From Pseudomonas oryzihabitans (GTDB lineage Bacteria; Pseudomonadota; Gammaproteobacteria; Pseudomonadales; Pseudomonadaceae), in NCBI RefSeq assembly GCF_001518815.1, contig NZ_CP013987.1, positions 310,001 through 374,000 on the forward strand: a stretch of 64,000 nt of DNA, written 5' to 3'. Positions 52,572-61,483 of this stretch are shown here, in pieces (position 1 is the first letter of the stretch; every line of letters begins with the position of its first letter). Made by a program: the position numbers and the translations under genes. The notes under the pieces are model-generated. The model was not told the DNA's origin, made no database searches, and saw only the letters and a list, made by a program, of their open reading frames with translations.

Positions 52572-52746
52572 GGCGAGGAAATTCCTGTTCCGGCGGGCGA
52601 TGGCGCGACTGGCCAGTATAAGGGCTTGGGCTGGCCGCGATGACATCGAGGTGTCGGCCCTGTGACAGCGGTGGTAAACGCCCGTTTCGTCGGCGGTCTT
52701 GCACCGCCCGTACCCTGGCAAATGAGTAGGGGTGGCAGTAGGCCAG

Positions 52747-52769
52747 GGTGCGCTTTAATGTCGCGCACC
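52747..52769. promoter_or_regulatory. Perfect 7-bp inverted repeat upstream of the OFA carrier
   Basis: GGTGCGC-N9-GCGCACC in the 296-bp asmA/OFA gap, about 100 bp before the carrier ATG. Its place and symmetry suit a regulator operator; no protein can be named. A weak TTGACG-N16-TTTATG promoter-like pair follows. Confidence 0.4.
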
Positions 52770-52867
52770 TCTGGTCGGTTGACGCCGTTTCTTTGACTCG
52801 TTTATGGGGAAGCGTGCAGGGAATGTCCACCGGCCTGGACGCTATACATCAGAAAGGGGCTAAACCC

Positions 52868-54532
52868 ATGAGCACTACTCTCACCGCTGGCGGCGCCGCT
52901 TCGGCTCGTCCGGCTTTTCTTTCCAAGGAGCGCATCGTCGCCCGGCCCGGCTTCAACCGCTGGCTGGTGCCGCCGGCTGCCCTGGCCATCCATCTGTGCA
53001 TCGGCATGGCCTACGGCTTCTCGGTGTTCTGGCTGCCGCTGTCCAAGGCGATCGGCATCACCGCCGCCGTGGCCTGCCCGGTCGAGATGGGCTTCTTCGA
53101 GCAGATCTTCAGTGCTACCTGTGACTGGAAGATCTCCCAGCTCGGCTGGATCTACACCCTGTTCTTCATCTTCCTCGGCTGCTCGGCCGCCCTGTTCGGT
53201 GGCTGGCTGGAACACGCCGGTCCGCGCAAGGCCGGTGTCGTCTCGGCGCTGTGCTGGTGCGGCGGTCTGCTGATCTCCGCCCTGGGCATCTACACCCACC
53301 AGATCTGGATGCTGTGGCTGGGTTCGGGCGTGATCGGCGGTATCGGGCTGGGCCTGGGCTACATCTCGCCGGTGTCGACCCTGATCAAGTGGTTCCCGGA
53401 CAAGCGCGGCATGGCGACCGGCATGGCCATCATGGGCTTTGGTGGCGGCGCCATGGTGGGTGCGCCCCTGGCCGATGCCCTGATGCGTCACTTCGCCTCG
53501 GCCACCGAAATCGGTGTCTGGCAGACCTTCCTGGTCATGGCGGTGATCTATTTCGTGTTCATGATGAGCGGTGCCCTGGGCTACCGCGTACCGCCGACCG
53601 GCTGGAAGCCCGCCGGCTGGACGCCTTCCACCAAGAAGGCCAGCAGCGGCATGATCACCAACCGCCACGTCCATGTGAGCAAGATCTGGGGCATCCCGCA
53701 GTTCTGGCTGGTCTGGGCCGTGCTCTGCCTGAACGTCACCGCTGGCATCGGCATCATCGGCATGGCATCGCCGCTGTTGCAGGAAGTCTTTGGTGGTCGC
53801 TTGCTGGGCAACGGCCTGCCCTACGGTGAACTCAGCGCCGATCAGCTCAAGCAGATCGCCGCCATCGCCGCCGGCTTCACCGGTCTGCTGAGCCTGTTCA
53901 ACATCGGCGGTCGCTTCTTCTGGGCATCCTTCTCCGATTACATCGGCCGCAAGATGACCTACTTCGTCTTCTTCACCCTGGGCTTCGTGCTCTATGCCAT
54001 CGTGCCCTGGACCGGTCACCTGGGCAGCGTGGCGCTGTTCGTCTTCGCCTTCTGCCTGATCCTGTCCATGTACGGCGGTGGTTTCTCCACCGTGCCGGCC
54101 TACCTCGCCGACCTGTTCGGTACCCAGATGGTCGGCGCCATTCACGGTCGCCTGCTCACCGCCTGGGCCGCCGCCGGCGTCTTCGGTCCGGTGCTGGTCA
54201 ACTACCTGCGCGAGTACCAGCTGAGCATGGGCATCCCCCGCGCCCAGGTGTACGACATCACCCTGTACATCCTGGCCGGCCTGCTGGTGCTGGGCTTCCT
54301 CTGCAACCTGATGGTGCGCCCGGTAGCCGACAAGCACTTCATGACTGAGGCCGAACTCGCCGTCGAGCGCGCCAATGGCCATGACAGCAACGTCGGCAGC
54401 GCCCAGATACTGGAGTGGAGTGCCGATCCCAAGACCAAGCCGCTGGCCATCGCCGCCTGGCTGGCCGTGGGTATCCCGCTGGCCTGGGGTATCTGGATCA
54501 CCCTGCAAAAGACCGCTGCGCTGTTCAGCTAA
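52868..54532 (+). CDS. OFA-family MFS carrier (organic acid)
   Basis: Twelve-helix MFS carrier of 554 aa, oxalate/formate antiporter (OFA) family. Typical features are PAALAIHLCIGMAYGFSVFW in TM1 (about residues 36-55), GGIGLGLGYISPVSTLIKWF in TM4, PDKRGMATGMAIMGFGGGA, and a large insert near residues 225-260. An extra segment after TM1 (AVACPVEMGFFEQIFSATCD) and the cysteine-bearing loop are like Pseudomonas proteins annotated as dicarboxylate carriers. Substrate unproved. ATG 52868 is the family start; earlier codons lack a ribosome site. Confidence 0.85.
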   Translation: MSTTLTAGGAASARPAFLSKERIVARPGFNRWLVPPAALAIHLCIGMAYGFSVFWLPLSKAIGITAAVACPVEMGFFEQIFSATCDWKISQLGWIYTLFFIFLGCSAALFGGWLEHAGPRKAGVVSALCWCGGLLISALGIYTHQIWMLWLGSGVIGGIGLGLGYISPVSTLIKWFPDKRGMATGMAIMGFGGGAMVGAPLADALMRHFASATEIGVWQTFLVMAVIYFVFMMSGALGYRVPPTGWKPAGWTPSTKKASSGMITNRHVHVSKIWGIPQFWLVWAVLCLNVTAGIGIIGMASPLLQEVFGGRLLGNGLPYGELSADQLKQIAAIAAGFTGLLSLFNIGGRFFWASFSDYIGRKMTYFVFFTLGFVLYAIVPWTGHLGSVALFVFAFCLILSMYGGGFSTVPAYLADLFGTQMVGAIHGRLLTAWAAAGVFGPVLVNYLREYQLSMGIPRAQVYDITLYILAGLLVLGFLCNLMVRPVADKHFMTEAELAVERANGHDSNVGSAQILEWSADPKTKPLAIAAWLAVGIPLAWGIWITLQKTAALFS

Positions 54533-54557
54533 GCTACCGCTCAGCCTCGCGACAACA

Positions 54558-54579
54558 GGGCGCCCCGGGTGGGGCGCCC
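54558..54579 (+). terminator. GC-rich terminator hairpin after the OFA carrier
   Basis: GGGCGCCCC-gggt-GGGGCGCCC followed by TTG; strong 9-bp stem, short T-run. Confidence 0.75.
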
Positions 54580-54608
54580 TTGCGGTGGGACGCTCCGTCC
54601 CGCCGCGC

Positions 54609-54637
54609 TTTCGATCCAGCCCCCACGCCCCTATAAT
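54609..54637 (+). promoter_or_regulatory. Sigma-70 promoter of the his operon
   Basis: Perfect -10 TATAAT at 54632, weak -35 TTTCGA at 17-bp spacing. The start would be near 54644, leaving a leader of about 32 bases with no room for a his attenuator. Confidence 0.65.
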
Positions 54638-54675
54638 ATCGGCCCTTTCGCCCACCGATTTTCGCGGAGCAGGCT

Positions 54676-55269
54676 ATGGCCGAACGCAAGGCAACCGTCG
54701 AGCGCAACACCCTGGAAACCCAGGTCAAGGTATCCCTGGATCTGGACGGCACGGGCGCAGCGCGCTTCGACACCGGGGTTCCCTTCCTCGAGCACATGCT
54801 CGACCAGATCGCCCGCCACGGGTTGATCGACCTCGATATCCACTGCCGCGGCGACCTGCACATCGATGACCACCACACGGTGGAGGACATCGGCATCACC
54901 CTCGGTCAGGCCTTCGCCAAGGCCGTTGGCGACAAGAAGGGCATCCAGCGCTATGGCCATGCCTATGTGCCGCTGGACGAAGCCCTGTCGCGCGTCGTCA
55001 TCGACTTTTCCGGCCGGCCCGGGCTGCACTGGAACGTGCCCTTCACCCGCGCCACCGTGGGCCGCATGGACGTCGATCTGTTCCTCGAATTCTTCCAGGG
55101 CTTCACCAACCATGCCCAGGTCACCCTGCACATCGACAACCTGCGCGGGGTCAACAGCCACCACCAGATCGAAACGGTGTTCAAGGCCTTTGGCCGCGCC
55201 CTGCGCATGGCCCTCAGCGAAGACCCGCGCATGGCCGGCGTCATGCCCTCCACCAAGGGGTGCCTGTAA
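54676..55269 (+). CDS. hisB: Imidazoleglycerol-phosphate dehydratase
   Basis: Histidine pathway enzyme of 197 aa, monofunctional form, making imidazole-acetol phosphate. The metal-binding repeats are [20 protein letters not shown] (residues 34-53), [20 protein letters not shown] (about 57-76) and [19 protein letters not shown]. It starts the operon hisB-hisH-DUF2164-hisA-hisF and overlaps hisH by one base (TAATG). Confidence 0.96.
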   Translation: MAERKATVERNTLETQVKVSLDLDGTGAARFDTGVPFLEHMLDQIARHGLIDLDIHCRGDLHIDDHHTVEDIGITLGQAFAKAVGDKKGIQRYGHAYVPLDEALSRVVIDFSGRPGLHWNVPFTRATVGRMDVDLFLEFFQGFTNHAQVTLHIDNLRGVNSHHQIETVFKAFGRALRMALSEDPRMAGVMPSTKGCL

Positions 55270-55907
55270 TGCAGACGGTAGCCGTCATCGACTACGGCAT
55301 GGGCAACCTGCACTCCGTGGCCAAGGCCCTGGAGCATGCTGGTAGCCATCAGGTGCTGGTGACCGGCGATCCCGCGGTGATCCGCGAGGCGGACCGCATC
55401 GTCCTGCCCGGCGTCGGCGCCATCCGCGACTGCATGGCTGAGATCCGCCGCCAGGGCATCGATGAGCTGGTACGTGAAGTCAGCCAGGACCGGCCCTTCC
55501 TCGGCGTCTGCGTCGGCATGCAGGCGCTGATGCAGCGCAGCGAAGAGAATGGCGGGGTGGACTGCATCGGCCTGTTCCCCGGCGCCGTACGGCGCTTCCC
55601 GGGCGGCATGCAGGAAGAGGGTGAGACCCTCAAGGTGCCGCACATGGGCTGGAACGAGGTCAGCCACGTGCTCGACCATCCGCTCTGGCACAGCATCCCC
55701 GATCGCGCCCGTTTCTATTTCGTGCACAGCTTCTATGTCGAGGCCGGCAGCCCGCGCCAGGTGGTCGGTCGCGGCCACTACGGCCTGGACTTCGCCGCGG
55801 CCCTGGCCGACGGCTCGCGCTTCGCCACCCAGTTCCACCCCGAGAAGAGCGCCGACTGCGGTCTGCAGCTCTATGCCAACTTCCTCGCCTGGGACGGCCG
55901 CTGGTAA
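55269..55907 (+). CDS. hisH: Imidazole glycerol phosphate synthase, glutaminase subunit
   Basis: Class I glutaminase of 212 aa that supplies ammonia to HisF. The nucleophile Cys lies in [20 protein letters not shown] (GVCVGMQ near residues 79-85), with the His and Glu of the triad in [20 protein letters not shown] near the C-terminus. Start ATG 55269 overlaps hisB by one base. Confidence 0.96.
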   Translation: MQTVAVIDYGMGNLHSVAKALEHAGSHQVLVTGDPAVIREADRIVLPGVGAIRDCMAEIRRQGIDELVREVSQDRPFLGVCVGMQALMQRSEENGGVDCIGLFPGAVRRFPGGMQEEGETLKVPHMGWNEVSHVLDHPLWHSIPDRARFYFVHSFYVEAGSPRQVVGRGHYGLDFAAALADGSRFATQFHPEKSADCGLQLYANFLAWDGRW

Positions 55908-56164
55908 TGGCGCGCAAGCCGTCCGCGCCGCTGGTCAGGCTCGAACCCGAGCAGACCCAGCGCGTGGTCACGGCGTTGCAGACCCTGCTGGACGATCGCT
56001 TCGAGGTCCGCCTGGGGCGGTTCGAAGTCGAGGAACTGCTGGATTTCTTCGCCCGCGAGTGCGGGCCGCTGTACTACAACAAGGCGGTTGCCGACGTGCA
56101 GGCCCTGCTCAGGGAGCGCGTCGACAGCCTGGAAAGCGACATCTGGGCGCTGGAAAAGCCCTAG
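55907..56164 (+). CDS. DUF2164-family protein inside the his operon
   Basis: Small protein of 85 aa with the DUF2164 pattern: [14 protein letters not shown] [40 protein letters not shown] and [11 protein letters not shown]. Function unknown. It overlaps hisH by one base and precedes hisA by 31 bp, so it is co-transcribed. The same order is familiar from other Pseudomonas his operons, but a histidine role is not shown. Confidence 0.85.
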   Translation: MARKPSAPLVRLEPEQTQRVVTALQTLLDDRFEVRLGRFEVEELLDFFARECGPLYYNKAVADVQALLRERVDSLESDIWALEKP

Positions 56165-56195
56165 ACCGCCCTCACCCCCGAGCCAAGGTATTGCC

Positions 56196-56933
56196 ATGCT
56201 GATCATCCCCGCCATCGACCTCAAGGACGGCGCCTGCGTCCGCCTGCGCCAGGGGCGCATGGAAGACTCCACCGTGTTCTCCGACGATCCCGTGGCCATG
56301 GCCGCCCAGTGGGTCGACGGTGGCTGCCGCCGGCTGCATCTGGTGGATCTCAACGGCGCCTTCGAGGGCCAGCCGGTCAATGGCGAGGTGGTCACCGCCA
56401 TCGCCAAGCGCTATCCCGGCCTGCCGATCCAGATCGGTGGCGGCATCCGCTCGCTGGAGACCATCGAGCACTATGTGCGCGCCGGCGTCAGCTACGTGAT
56501 CATCGGCACCAAGGCGGTCAAGCAGCCGGAATTCGTCGCTGAGGCCTGCCGCGCCTTCCCCGGCAAGGTCATCGTCGGCCTGGACGCCAAGGACGGCTTC
56601 GTCGCCACCGACGGCTGGGCCGAGGTCAGCGAGCTGCAGGTCACCGACCTGGCCCGCCGCTTCGAAGCCGACGGCGTCAGCGCCATCGTCTACACCGATA
56701 TCGCCCGCGACGGCATGATGCAGGGCTGCAACGTCCCGGCCACCCGTGCCCTGGCCGAAGCCACCAGCATCCCGGTGATCGCCTCCGGCGGCATCCATAA
56801 CCTGGGTGATATCCAGAACCTGCTCGACGCCCGCAGCCCGGGCATCATCGGCGCCATCACCGGCCGGGCGATCTACGAGGGCACCCTCGACGTCGCCGAG
56901 GCCCAGGCGCTGTGCGACAACTTCAAGGTCTGA
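56196..56933 (+). CDS. hisA: Phosphoribosylformimino-AICAR ribotide isomerase
   Basis: Histidine pathway TIM-barrel enzyme of 245 aa. The start [20 protein letters not shown] carries the first catalytic Asp (D8), and the second is in [15 protein letters not shown]. The phosphate sites are [20 protein letters not shown] and [16 protein letters not shown] 56196 follows AAGGTATTGCC. Followed by hisF after 10 bp. Confidence 0.96.
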   Translation: MLIIPAIDLKDGACVRLRQGRMEDSTVFSDDPVAMAAQWVDGGCRRLHLVDLNGAFEGQPVNGEVVTAIAKRYPGLPIQIGGGIRSLETIEHYVRAGVSYVIIGTKAVKQPEFVAEACRAFPGKVIVGLDAKDGFVATDGWAEVSELQVTDLARRFEADGVSAIVYTDIARDGMMQGCNVPATRALAEATSIPVIASGGIHNLGDIQNLLDARSPGIIGAITGRAIYEGTLDVAEAQALCDNFKV

Positions 56934-56943
56934 GGACTCAGTC

Positions 56944-57726
56944 ATGGCGCTGGCGAAACGCATCATCCCCTGCCTGGACGTGGACAATGGCCGCGTGGTC
57001 AAGGGCGTCAAGTTCGAGAACATCCGCGATGCCGGTGATCCGGTGGAGATCGCTCGTCGCTACAACGAACAGGGCGCTGACGAGATCACCTTCCTCGACA
57101 TCACCGCCAGCCACCAGGGCCGCGACACCACCCTGCACACCGTGGAACGCATGGCCAGCCAGGTGTTCATCCCGCTGACCGTGGGCGGTGGCGTGCGCAC
57201 CGTGCAGGACATCCGCAACCTGCTCAACGCCGGTGCGGACAAGGTCTCGATCAACACCGCGGCGGTCTTCACCCCGGAATTCGTCGGCGAAGCCGCGGCG
57301 CGCTTCGGCTCCCAGTGCATCGTGGTGGCCATCGACGCCAAGCGCGTCAGCGGCCCCGGCGAGACCCCGCGCTGGGAGATCTTCACCCATGGCGGGCGCA
57401 AGCCCACCGGGCTCGATGCCGTGGCCTGGGCGCAGAAGATGGAAGGTCTGGGTGCCGGCGAGATCCTGCTCACCAGCATGGATCAGGACGGCATGAAGAA
57501 CGGCTTCGACCTGGGCGTGACCCGCGCGGTCAGCGAGGCGGTGGGTATCCCGGTGATCGCCTCCGGAGGCGTTGGCAACCTGCAGCATCTGGCCGACGGC
57601 ATCCTCGAGGGCAAGGCCTCGGCAGTGCTCGCCGCCAGTATCTTCCATTTCGGCGAATGCACCATTCCCGAGGCTAAACGGTACCTGGCCGAAAAAGGGA
57701 TTGTGATACGCTCCACAAAATCTTAA
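56944..57726 (+). CDS. hisF: Imidazole glycerol phosphate synthase, cyclase subunit
   Basis: TIM-barrel cyclase of 260 aa that uses ammonia from HisH. The catalytic residues are D11 in [19 protein letters not shown] and D130 region in [18 protein letters not shown]. The [20 protein letters not shown] segment and [20 protein letters not shown] are canonical. Slightly longer C-terminus ([13 protein letters not shown]) than usual. Last his gene; a substrate-binding protein gene follows. Confidence 0.96.
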   Translation: MALAKRIIPCLDVDNGRVVKGVKFENIRDAGDPVEIARRYNEQGADEITFLDITASHQGRDTTLHTVERMASQVFIPLTVGGGVRTVQDIRNLLNAGADKVSINTAAVFTPEFVGEAAARFGSQCIVVAIDAKRVSGPGETPRWEIFTHGGRKPTGLDAVAWAQKMEGLGAGEILLTSMDQDGMKNGFDLGVTRAVSEAVGIPVIASGGVGNLQHLADGILEGKASAVLAASIFHFGECTIPEAKRYLAEKGIVIRSTKS

Positions 57727-57755
57727 GCACCGGCAGTGCCGGCAGGGAGAGGGGC

Positions 57756-58517
57756 GTGCGCAAGGGATTCTGGGCCTGCTTGGCGGGTTTGCTGCTGGTA
57801 TCGACGACCATGGTCAGGGCGGAGATCCCGACGGGTTATCAGCTCACGCTGCTGACGGAAAACTTCCCCCCCTACAACTTCTCCACCGACGGCAAGAACT
57901 TCGCCCGCGAGGACGATCTCAAGGGCATCGCCGTCGACATGGTGCGCGAGATGTGCCAGCGCGCCGGCATCTCCTACAACCTCACCTTGAGATTCCCCTG
58001 GGAGCGGATCTACGGCATGGCCCTGGATCAGCGCGACCACGGCGTCTTCGTCACCGCCCGGCTGCCCGAGCGCGAAGCCCTGTTCAAGTGGGTCGGCCCC
58101 ATAGGCCCCGACGACTGGGTCCTGCTCGGCCGCGCCGACAGCCATCTGCAACTGCGCAGCCTGGACGACGTTCGCCAGCAGCAGCTCAAGATTGGCGCCT
58201 ACAAGGGCGACGCCATCGCCGAGAGTCTCGTCCAGCAGGGCTTCCAGCCTGATCTCGCGCTGCGTGATCAGGAAAACGTACAGCGCCTGCTCAAGGGGCA
58301 GATCGACGTCTGGGCCACCGGCGATCCCGCCGGTCGCTATCTGGCGCGCCAGGAAGAGGTGACCGGCCTCAAGATGCTGCTGCGCTTCAACACCGGCGAG
58401 CTGTTCCTGGCCCTGAACAAGCAGACGCCCGACGAGGTGGTACAGAAGCTGCAAAAGGCCCTGGACGAGATGCGCCAGAGCGGCGCGGTCCAGACCATCT
58501 TCAACCGTTATCTGTAA
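57756..58517 (+). CDS. Periplasmic solute-binding protein (SBP_bac_3), copy 1
   Basis: Protein of 253 aa with a signal peptide at about residues 1-22 and a type II amino-acid-type binding fold. It has YQLTLLTENFPPYNFSTDGK near the N-terminus, VDMVREMCQRAGISYNLTLR and VGPIGPDDWVLLGRAD, then QIDVWATGDPAGRYLARQEE near residue 185. GTG 57756 follows AGGGAGAGG. No permease or ATPase is next to it, so it may serve a remote transporter or act as a sensor domain. It is a close paralogue of the next gene. Confidence 0.85.
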   Translation: MRKGFWACLAGLLLVSTTMVRAEIPTGYQLTLLTENFPPYNFSTDGKNFAREDDLKGIAVDMVREMCQRAGISYNLTLRFPWERIYGMALDQRDHGVFVTARLPEREALFKWVGPIGPDDWVLLGRADSHLQLRSLDDVRQQQLKIGAYKGDAIAESLVQQGFQPDLALRDQENVQRLLKGQIDVWATGDPAGRYLARQEEVTGLKMLLRFNTGELFLALNKQTPDEVVQKLQKALDEMRQSGAVQTIFNRYL

Positions 58518-58566
58518 CCCCGATGGGCCGAGCGCTCGGCTCGGACGGTTGGGCGAGGAGAGAGCA

Positions 58567-59328
58567 ATGCGCAAGTTGTGGCTGCCTATCGCTAGCGTGC
58601 TGTTGAGCTGCGCCCTGGGCATGGGAACGGCCCAGGCGGAGTTGCCACCCGGCTATCGCGTCGTGCTGCTGACCGAGAATTTCCCGCCCTTCAACATGGC
58701 GGTAGATGACAAGAACTTCGCCCGCGACGAGGCCATCGACGGCATCAGCACCGATCTGGTCCGTGAGATGTTCAAGCGTGCCGGGATCGACTACAGCCTG
58801 TCGCTGCGCTTTCCCTGGGATCGCCTCTACAACCTGACCCTGGAAAGCCCCAACTACGGGCTGTTCTCCGTTTCCCGCACCGAGGCGCGGGGCCCCTTGT
58901 TCAAGTGGGTCGGACCGCTGGGCAAGACCCGCAAGGTGCTCATGGCGCTACCGGGCAGCACGATCCGGGTCCCCGATCTCGCCGCGGCTGCCAAGCTGCG
59001 CGTCGGCGCCTACAAGAATTCCGCGGTCAGCCAGATGCTCAAGGACAAGGGTGTCGTCGCCAGTGAAGTCCTGCGCGATCAGGAGAACATCGCCCGGCTG
59101 CAGAAGAACGAGATCGACGTCTGGGCTACCACCGACGTGGTGGGGCGCTATCTGGCCAAGCAGCAGGGCGTCAGCAATCTGCAGACACTGCTCAGCTTTC
59201 AGGAGTCCGACCTCTATCTGGCCCTCAACAAGGACACCCCTGATGAGGTGGTGACCCGCTTGCAGCAGGCCCTGGATGCCATGCGCCAGGAAGGCGTGGT
59301 CGACAGCATCACCCGCAACTACCTCTGA
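58567..59328 (+). CDS. Periplasmic solute-binding protein (SBP_bac_3), copy 2
   Basis: Protein of 253 aa, paralogous to copy 1 along its whole length: signal peptide (about residues 1-23), YRVVLLTENFPPFNMAVDDK, TDLVREMFKRAGIDYSLSLR, VGPLGKTRKVLMALPGSTIR and EIDVWATTDVVGRYLAKQQG. The pair arose by tandem duplication. ATG 58567 is chosen because the signal peptide begins there. Ligand unknown; sequence drift in the loop VPDLAAAAKLRVGAYKNS suggests a different specificity. Confidence 0.85.
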   Translation: MRKLWLPIASVLLSCALGMGTAQAELPPGYRVVLLTENFPPFNMAVDDKNFARDEAIDGISTDLVREMFKRAGIDYSLSLRFPWDRLYNLTLESPNYGLFSVSRTEARGPLFKWVGPLGKTRKVLMALPGSTIRVPDLAAAAKLRVGAYKNSAVSQMLKDKGVVASEVLRDQENIARLQKNEIDVWATTDVVGRYLAKQQGVSNLQTLLSFQESDLYLALNKDTPDEVVTRLQQALDAMRQEGVVDSITRNYL

Positions 59329-59352
59329 CGCCTGGGTGACAGGTGTCGGGCA

Positions 59353-60114
59353 CTAGCGATAGCGCCCGTCGCGACCGTGCCCGGCCATGGCACGATTGGC
59401 CCGCAGGGCGATCATCTGTGGCAGGTCGATGACTTCCACGCCCTGGGCCTTGAGCTGTGGCAGCTGCTGGGCCAGCACCGCCAGGGTTGCCGGATGGGGA
59501 TGGCCGATCAATACGGCGCTGCCCTGTCGCTGGGCCAGGCGTACACCCTCGGCCAGCTGCGCGGCCACCGCCGCCGGGGTCGCCTCGTTGTCGAGAAAGA
59601 CATCGCGCGAGACGCTGGCCAGGCCGATCTTCTGGGCTTCCGCCGCGGCCACGGTGGCGGCGCTGGTGCGGCTGTCGAGAAACAGCAAATGGCGTTCCTG
59701 CAAGACCTGCATCAGCTCGGCCATGGCCGGCCGGTCGGCGGTCATGCGACTGCCTTCGTGGTTGTTCACCCCGTCCGCCTCGGGTACCCGTTCCAGCGCC
59801 CGGTCGAGGCGTTGCAGGCGTTCGGCGGAAGACATCTCCGGATGCCAGGCATAGGGCCCGCCAGCCGGGTCCATGGGCAGGTGCAACAGCACCGTACGGC
59901 CGGCGCGATGGGCCTGGGCGGCTAGTTCGGCGGCGTAGCGGGTCTCGGGGATGATGGCCAGCACTACCGGTGCGGGCAGGGCCAGCACCTGGCGATCCCG
60001 CGCCGGATTCTGGCCGAGGTCGTCGATGACGATGGTCAGGTGCGCGGTAGCCGCCTGGGCGAGTCCGCTGGCCAGGGCGAGCGCCCCGGCCAGCAGCCAG
60101 TGTCTACCCCTCAC
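59353..60114 (-). CDS. Divergent polysaccharide deacetylase (YibQ) family protein
   Basis: Periplasmic protein of 253 aa with an N-terminal signal (RGRHWLLAGALALASGLAQA) and a divergent NodB-like barrel (HLTIVIDDLGQNPARDRQVL, MDPAGGPYAWHPEMSS and LIGHPHPATLAVLAQQLPQL). Function unknown, though neighbours are cell-wall genes. It begins GTG at 60114 overlapping the ctpA stop by 4 bp, so it is the last gene of envC-ctpA-yibQ. Confidence 0.86.
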   Translation of the reverse strand: MRGRHWLLAGALALASGLAQAATAHLTIVIDDLGQNPARDRQVLALPAPVVLAIIPETRYAAELAAQAHRAGRTVLLHLPMDPAGGPYAWHPEMSSAERLQRLDRALERVPEADGVNNHEGSRMTADRPAMAELMQVLQERHLLFLDSRTSAATVAAAEAQKIGLASVSRDVFLDNEATPAAVAAQLAEGVRLAQRQGSAVLIGHPHPATLAVLAQQLPQLKAQGVEVIDLPQMIALRANRAMAGHGRDGRYR

Positions 60115-61454
60115 GGGGTATGGGTGACGTTGAGTCCCTTGAGCAGCGACAGCGCCTGGGAGAGCTGGAAGTCGTCATCCTGCGGACGCGTACTCTGGTT
60201 GGGCGCCTTGCTGCCGGTTGGCCGATCGGCGCCGCCATTGCCATTGCCCAGGTGGCCGGCCAGGTCCGCCTCGCGGAAGTATTCGTCGCCACCGCTCTGC
60301 GGCGTGACCTTGGCGGGGGCCACGGGGATGTCCGGGGTAATGCCCTGGGCCTGGATGGAGCGGCCATTGGGCGTGTAGTAGAGCGCCGTGGTGAGCTTGA
60401 GCGCCCGGTCATTGTTGAGCGGCAGCACCGTCTGCACCGAGCCCTTGCCGAAACTGTCGGTGCCCATGAGGATGCCGCGCTTGGAGTCCTGCAGGGCGCC
60501 GGCGACGATTTCCGCAGCCGAGGCACTGCCGCCGTTGATCAGGACCACCAAGGGCACCTTCTCGCTGGGATCGGCGGCATCCGCCGAGAAGCGCAGCTCG
60601 GAATTGGGTAGACGGCCCTTGGTGTAGACGATCAAGCCGTGGGTCATGAAGGCATCGGCCACCTCGACCGCCGATTGCAGGACGCCCCCCGGATTGTTTC
60701 TCAGGTCGAGGATCAGGCCCTTGAGCTTGCCCTTGTTTTCCTGGCGCAGCTTGCCGAGCGCCTTGACCGTCTCTTCGCCGGTATTCACCTGGAACTGCGA
60801 GATGCGCAGCAGGCCGTAGCCGGATTCGAGCAACTGGCTCTTGACGCTGTTGACCTTGATCACCGCCCGCGCCAGCTTGACGTCGAACGGCTGGGCGCCG
60901 CCGCGCACGATGGTCAGGGTGATGGGGCTGCCCGGCTTGCCGCGCATCTTGTCGACGGCTTCGTTGATGGCCTGGCCCTTGGTCGGCTGGCCGTCGATCT
61001 TGACGATCAGATCCCCGGGTTGCAGATGGGCCTTGGCCGCCGGGGTGTCGTCGATGGGCGAGACCACCTTGATGAAGCCGTTTTCCTGGCCGACTTCCAG
61101 GCCCAGGCCGCCGAATTCACCACTGGTGGTTTCCTGCAGTTCGGCGAAGTCCTTGGGTTCGAGATAGGCAGAGTGCGGATCCAGGTTGCTGAGCATGCCC
61201 TTGATGGCATTCTCCAGCAGGACCTTGTCCGACACCGGCTCCACATAGGCGGCCTTGATGCGGTCGAACACCTCGGCAAAGGTGCGCAGCTCGTCCAGGG
61301 GCAGCGGAGCGCTGGCCGGGGCAGCAGGAGCGGTACCCGGAGCGACCGGCGTTACCGCGGCTGGCGTGCTTTGCGGCGATTGCGCCTGGACAGCTCCGAC
61401 GCCACCGAACAACAGGGCGAGGACCAGGACGGTGGGACGAAAGCGATGCGGCAT
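60111..61454 (-). CDS. ctpA: C-terminal processing protease, S41 family (CtpA)
   Basis: Periplasmic serine protease of 447 aa that trims or degrades cell-wall enzymes. Signal peptide about residues 1-24, proline-rich linker, PDZ domain near 112-190 (GLGLEVGQENGFIKVVSPID), then the S41 domain with the Ser/Lys dyad: S312 in INGGSASAAEI and K337 in TDSFGKGSVQT. ATG 61454 encodes the signal peptide. It follows envC by 29 bp and overlaps yibQ. Confidence 0.94.
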   Translation of the reverse strand: MPHRFRPTVLVLALLFGGVGAVQAQSPQSTPAAVTPVAPGTAPAAPASAPLPLDELRTFAEVFDRIKAAYVEPVSDKVLLENAIKGMLSNLDPHSAYLEPKDFAELQETTSGEFGGLGLEVGQENGFIKVVSPIDDTPAAKAHLQPGDLIVKIDGQPTKGQAINEAVDKMRGKPGSPITLTIVRGGAQPFDVKLARAVIKVNSVKSQLLESGYGLLRISQFQVNTGEETVKALGKLRQENKGKLKGLILDLRNNPGGVLQSAVEVADAFMTHGLIVYTKGRLPNSELRFSADAADPSEKVPLVVLINGGSASAAEIVAGALQDSKRGILMGTDSFGKGSVQTVLPLNNDRALKLTTALYYTPNGRSIQAQGITPDIPVAPAKVTPQSGGDEYFREADLAGHLGNGNGGADRPTGSKAPNQSTRPQDDDFQLSQALSLLKGLNVTHTP

Positions 61455-61483
61455 GTGCAGCTCCTAAACCGAGGTGTGTCGCA

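Noticed and set aside
52802..54655. 617-residue minus-strand frame over the OFA carrier
   Set aside because: Antisense shadow of the carrier gene; no recognisable domain.
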